Source of the DNA: Bog-105 sp965277435
Lineage (GTDB): Bacteria > Acidobacteriota > Terriglobia > Bryobacterales > Bryobacteraceae
Length of the DNA stretch: 64,000 nucleotides
Direction of reading: 5' to 3'
Assembly: GCA_965277435.1 (NCBI GenBank)
Contig: OZ255821.1
Location: 3,596,001 to 3,660,000, forward strand
Within the stretch, counting starts at the first letter, position 1; each line of letters opens with the position of its first letter. The position numbers and the translations under genes were made by a program. Positions 62,590-64,000 of this stretch are shown here, piece by piece. A model generated the notes under the pieces. The model saw only the letters and a program-made list of their open reading frames with translations. It did not search any database and was not told the origin of the DNA.

Positions 62590-63318
62590 TTGGTGAGCAA
62601 TAATTCTTTTGGTTATATCGCGAGTGCCACGTCGGCTGATGACCAAGCTTCACTTCTTGCGATTCAAGAGGCTGTAAAGTCAACTGGTCCATACAGCTAT
62701 TTAGAAATCGGCTCGCATCTTGGTGGAACGCTTCAAACGCACATCACAGATCCTCTTTGCAGTCGCATCTGGTCGATTGATAACCGAGTGTCGAGCCAAC
62801 CGGATGAGCGTGGCCATGGAACTTACGGAGACTATGGCGACAACTCGACGAGCCGGATGCTAGACGGCCTTGGCAGAATTCCAGGTGCAGATCTCAAGAA
62901 GCTAACGGTCTTCGATTGCGATACACAGGGAGTACCCGCGGATGCAATTAGCCTGCCCACATATTGTTTCGTCGATGCCGAGCATACCGATCGCGCCATT
63001 CAGTCTGACTTCGACTTTTGTGATCGAGTGAGCGGCGGCCGATTGATTTTTGTCGCCCATGACTCGTTCATCTTGTACCGGGGGATAAACACGATCATCA
63101 AAAACCTGACTGCCTCTGCTCGGCAAGCAGACTTTCGGTTTCTTCCTAGCAGCCTCTTCTTAATCGATACTACCGGCCAGGTCAGCGGACACTCTGATGT
63201 GATCAGTAGAGTGACTCAGGGTTGGCGAGGATACCTCGACGGCCTTCTGCTCAACGACTTCTATCGCCGTGAGTACCTGAAAATGTGCGCTGATCCTCAG
63301 AGTTGCATACCGTTCTGA
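62590..63318 (+). CDS. Class I methyltransferase-like protein (Methyltransf_24/cephalosporin hydroxylase type)
   Basis: The 242-residue protein has GPYSYLEIGSHLGGTLQTHI (SAM loop) near residue 34, IWSIDNRVSSQPDE, DCDTQGVPADAIS and CFVDAEHTDRAIQSDFDFCD, the fingerprint of Methyltransf_24-like enzymes with an FVDAxH metal site. ILYRGINTIIKNL follows. It starts with GTG/ATG at about 62590 and ends cleanly. Substrate unknown. It is divergent from the TylF-like gene and is the fourth methyltransferase gene in this part of the island. Confidence 0.7.
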   Translation: MVSNNSFGYIASATSADDQASLLAIQEAVKSTGPYSYLEIGSHLGGTLQTHITDPLCSRIWSIDNRVSSQPDERGHGTYGDYGDNSTSRMLDGLGRIPGADLKKLTVFDCDTQGVPADAISLPTYCFVDAEHTDRAIQSDFDFCDRVSGGRLIFVAHDSFILYRGINTIIKNLTASARQADFRFLPSSLFLIDTTGQVSGHSDVISRVTQGWRGYLDGLLLNDFYRREYLKMCADPQSCIPF

Positions 63319-63544
63319 CTGCAACGAGCATGAACAGTTCTTATACCGACGCGGTAGTTGCGGAAGGAAGCAAAGCGGGAGCCAAAACCAGCGACCTATG
63401 CCGGCGGCATGGGACCAGCGGGTACGTTGCAAGGGTGGCGCAGTAGGTATGGCGGTATGTGGCCAGCGAACGCCGCGCCCACAGGTTGATGGCCAGCCGC
63501 TTCACAGAACAGAATGCTTCCCCCCCTCATATGTTAGGAATCTT

Positions 63545-64000
63545 CTACCGTCTTGCCAAGCAAGTGTATGAGACTATTCCGGATGTGGGGATCGCAAAAT
63601 GGATTGTTAAAGAGTTTTGGGCATCGTATGTAATCCACAATCGGTTATTTTGTCCAATATCAAACTGAGGGGTGGCAGTACACTCGGGATGTACAGTATA
63701 AAAACCCTGAAAGGAATAATTGATCGAGATGGAGGATGTAATCGTGAGCTCGCCATCTAGATCAGTATTCTGATCTGTTCCAGTTTGGATCCGTCCGCCA
63801 GGGATTTGAACATTATTAGCCGAATTGCCATTTCCGAAATAATTAAGCTGCAGCATATGTAGCTCATTTGAGTCCCACGGGCCCGGACTAAACCCCAGGT
63901 TAATCTGTCCTCCGTTTCTTTCGAAATACGCGTAAGATCCATCAGGGCCTCCAGCGTTGTCAAATATCGCCAGCCTATTCGGGCTGTAAGTACCAGTTTG
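63545..64000 (-). CDS. Beta-rich protein of unknown type, C-terminal part (5' end outside window)
   Basis: The frame is open from the right edge for 151 codons. It is rich in Gly, Asn, Thr and aromatic residues (SPNRLAIFDNAGGPDGSY, LNYFGNGNSANN, TSSISINYSFQGFYTVH), a look of secreted or fibre-like beta proteins. Two cysteines lie near the end. No family recognised. It faces the methyltransferase gene convergently. Confidence 0.45.
   Translation of the reverse strand, partial: QTGTYSPNRLAIFDNAGGPDGSYAYFERNGGQINLGFSPGPWDSNELHMLQLNYFGNGNSANNVQIPGGRIQTGTDQNTDLDGELTITSSISINYSFQGFYTVHPECTATPQFDIGQNNRLWITYDAQNSLTIHFAIPTSGIVSYTCLARR

Overview
The window looks like chromosomal DNA of an Acidobacteriota member, probably close to Bryobacterales/'Candidatus Solibacter'. 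This is inferred from gene content and style: a TolB-like propeller protein, a xfp-ackA pair, a large sedolisin with GWNY-type repeats, high-GC core genes and many IS families. No 16S or marker search was possible. No CRISPR array or rRNA was seen.

Left part (1-36.8 kb) is mostly core genome. It opens with the end of a propeller protein, followed by two tiny proline-rich peptide genes that share a C-terminal motif and end at a hairpin. Then come a GT-C glycosyltransferase, metH, the xfp-ackA operon (phosphoketolase plus acetate kinase), a TonB protein and a frameshifted DUF4139-type protein. A gph/cvpA/purC block follows. A plus-strand operon encodes a sugar isomerase-like protein, an NDP-sugar epimerase, PgeF and OsmC. 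After an IS4 remnant come ykgJ-like, rmuC, dusB-rnhA-nadD, a bacilliredoxin, tdk, a methyltransferase and an MFS transporter. An intact IS1380 transposase interrupts the region. A minus-strand operon valS-nadC-birA-hypothetical-GT-C closes it.

At 36.9 kb a tRNA-Asn gene (CCA encoded) is followed within a few bases by the C-terminal end of a tyrosine integrase. This is the classic edge of a genomic island. To its right, 37-64 kb is accessory DNA. It holds IS110, IS3, two IS256-type elements, IS66 and IS3 relics and two related group II introns, mostly broken. Cargo includes a Rpn-like nuclease, a 20-residue peptide with its own strong terminator, and several SAM methyltransferases. There is also a three-gene unit (divergent RecA-like ATPase, small protein, multi-pass membrane protein) with a LexA-like box upstream. 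A 1314-residue sedolisin carries six C-terminal repeats.

Many frameshifts in the window look like loss of one base from a short homopolymer run, so several 'broken' genes may be intact in the organism. The second intron's stop codons and the IS66 remains look like true decay. The most attractive unexplained items are the RecA-like/membrane operon, the PDSGPRP peptide pair, the isolated peptide plus terminator, and the inverted 39-bp block in front of both introns.
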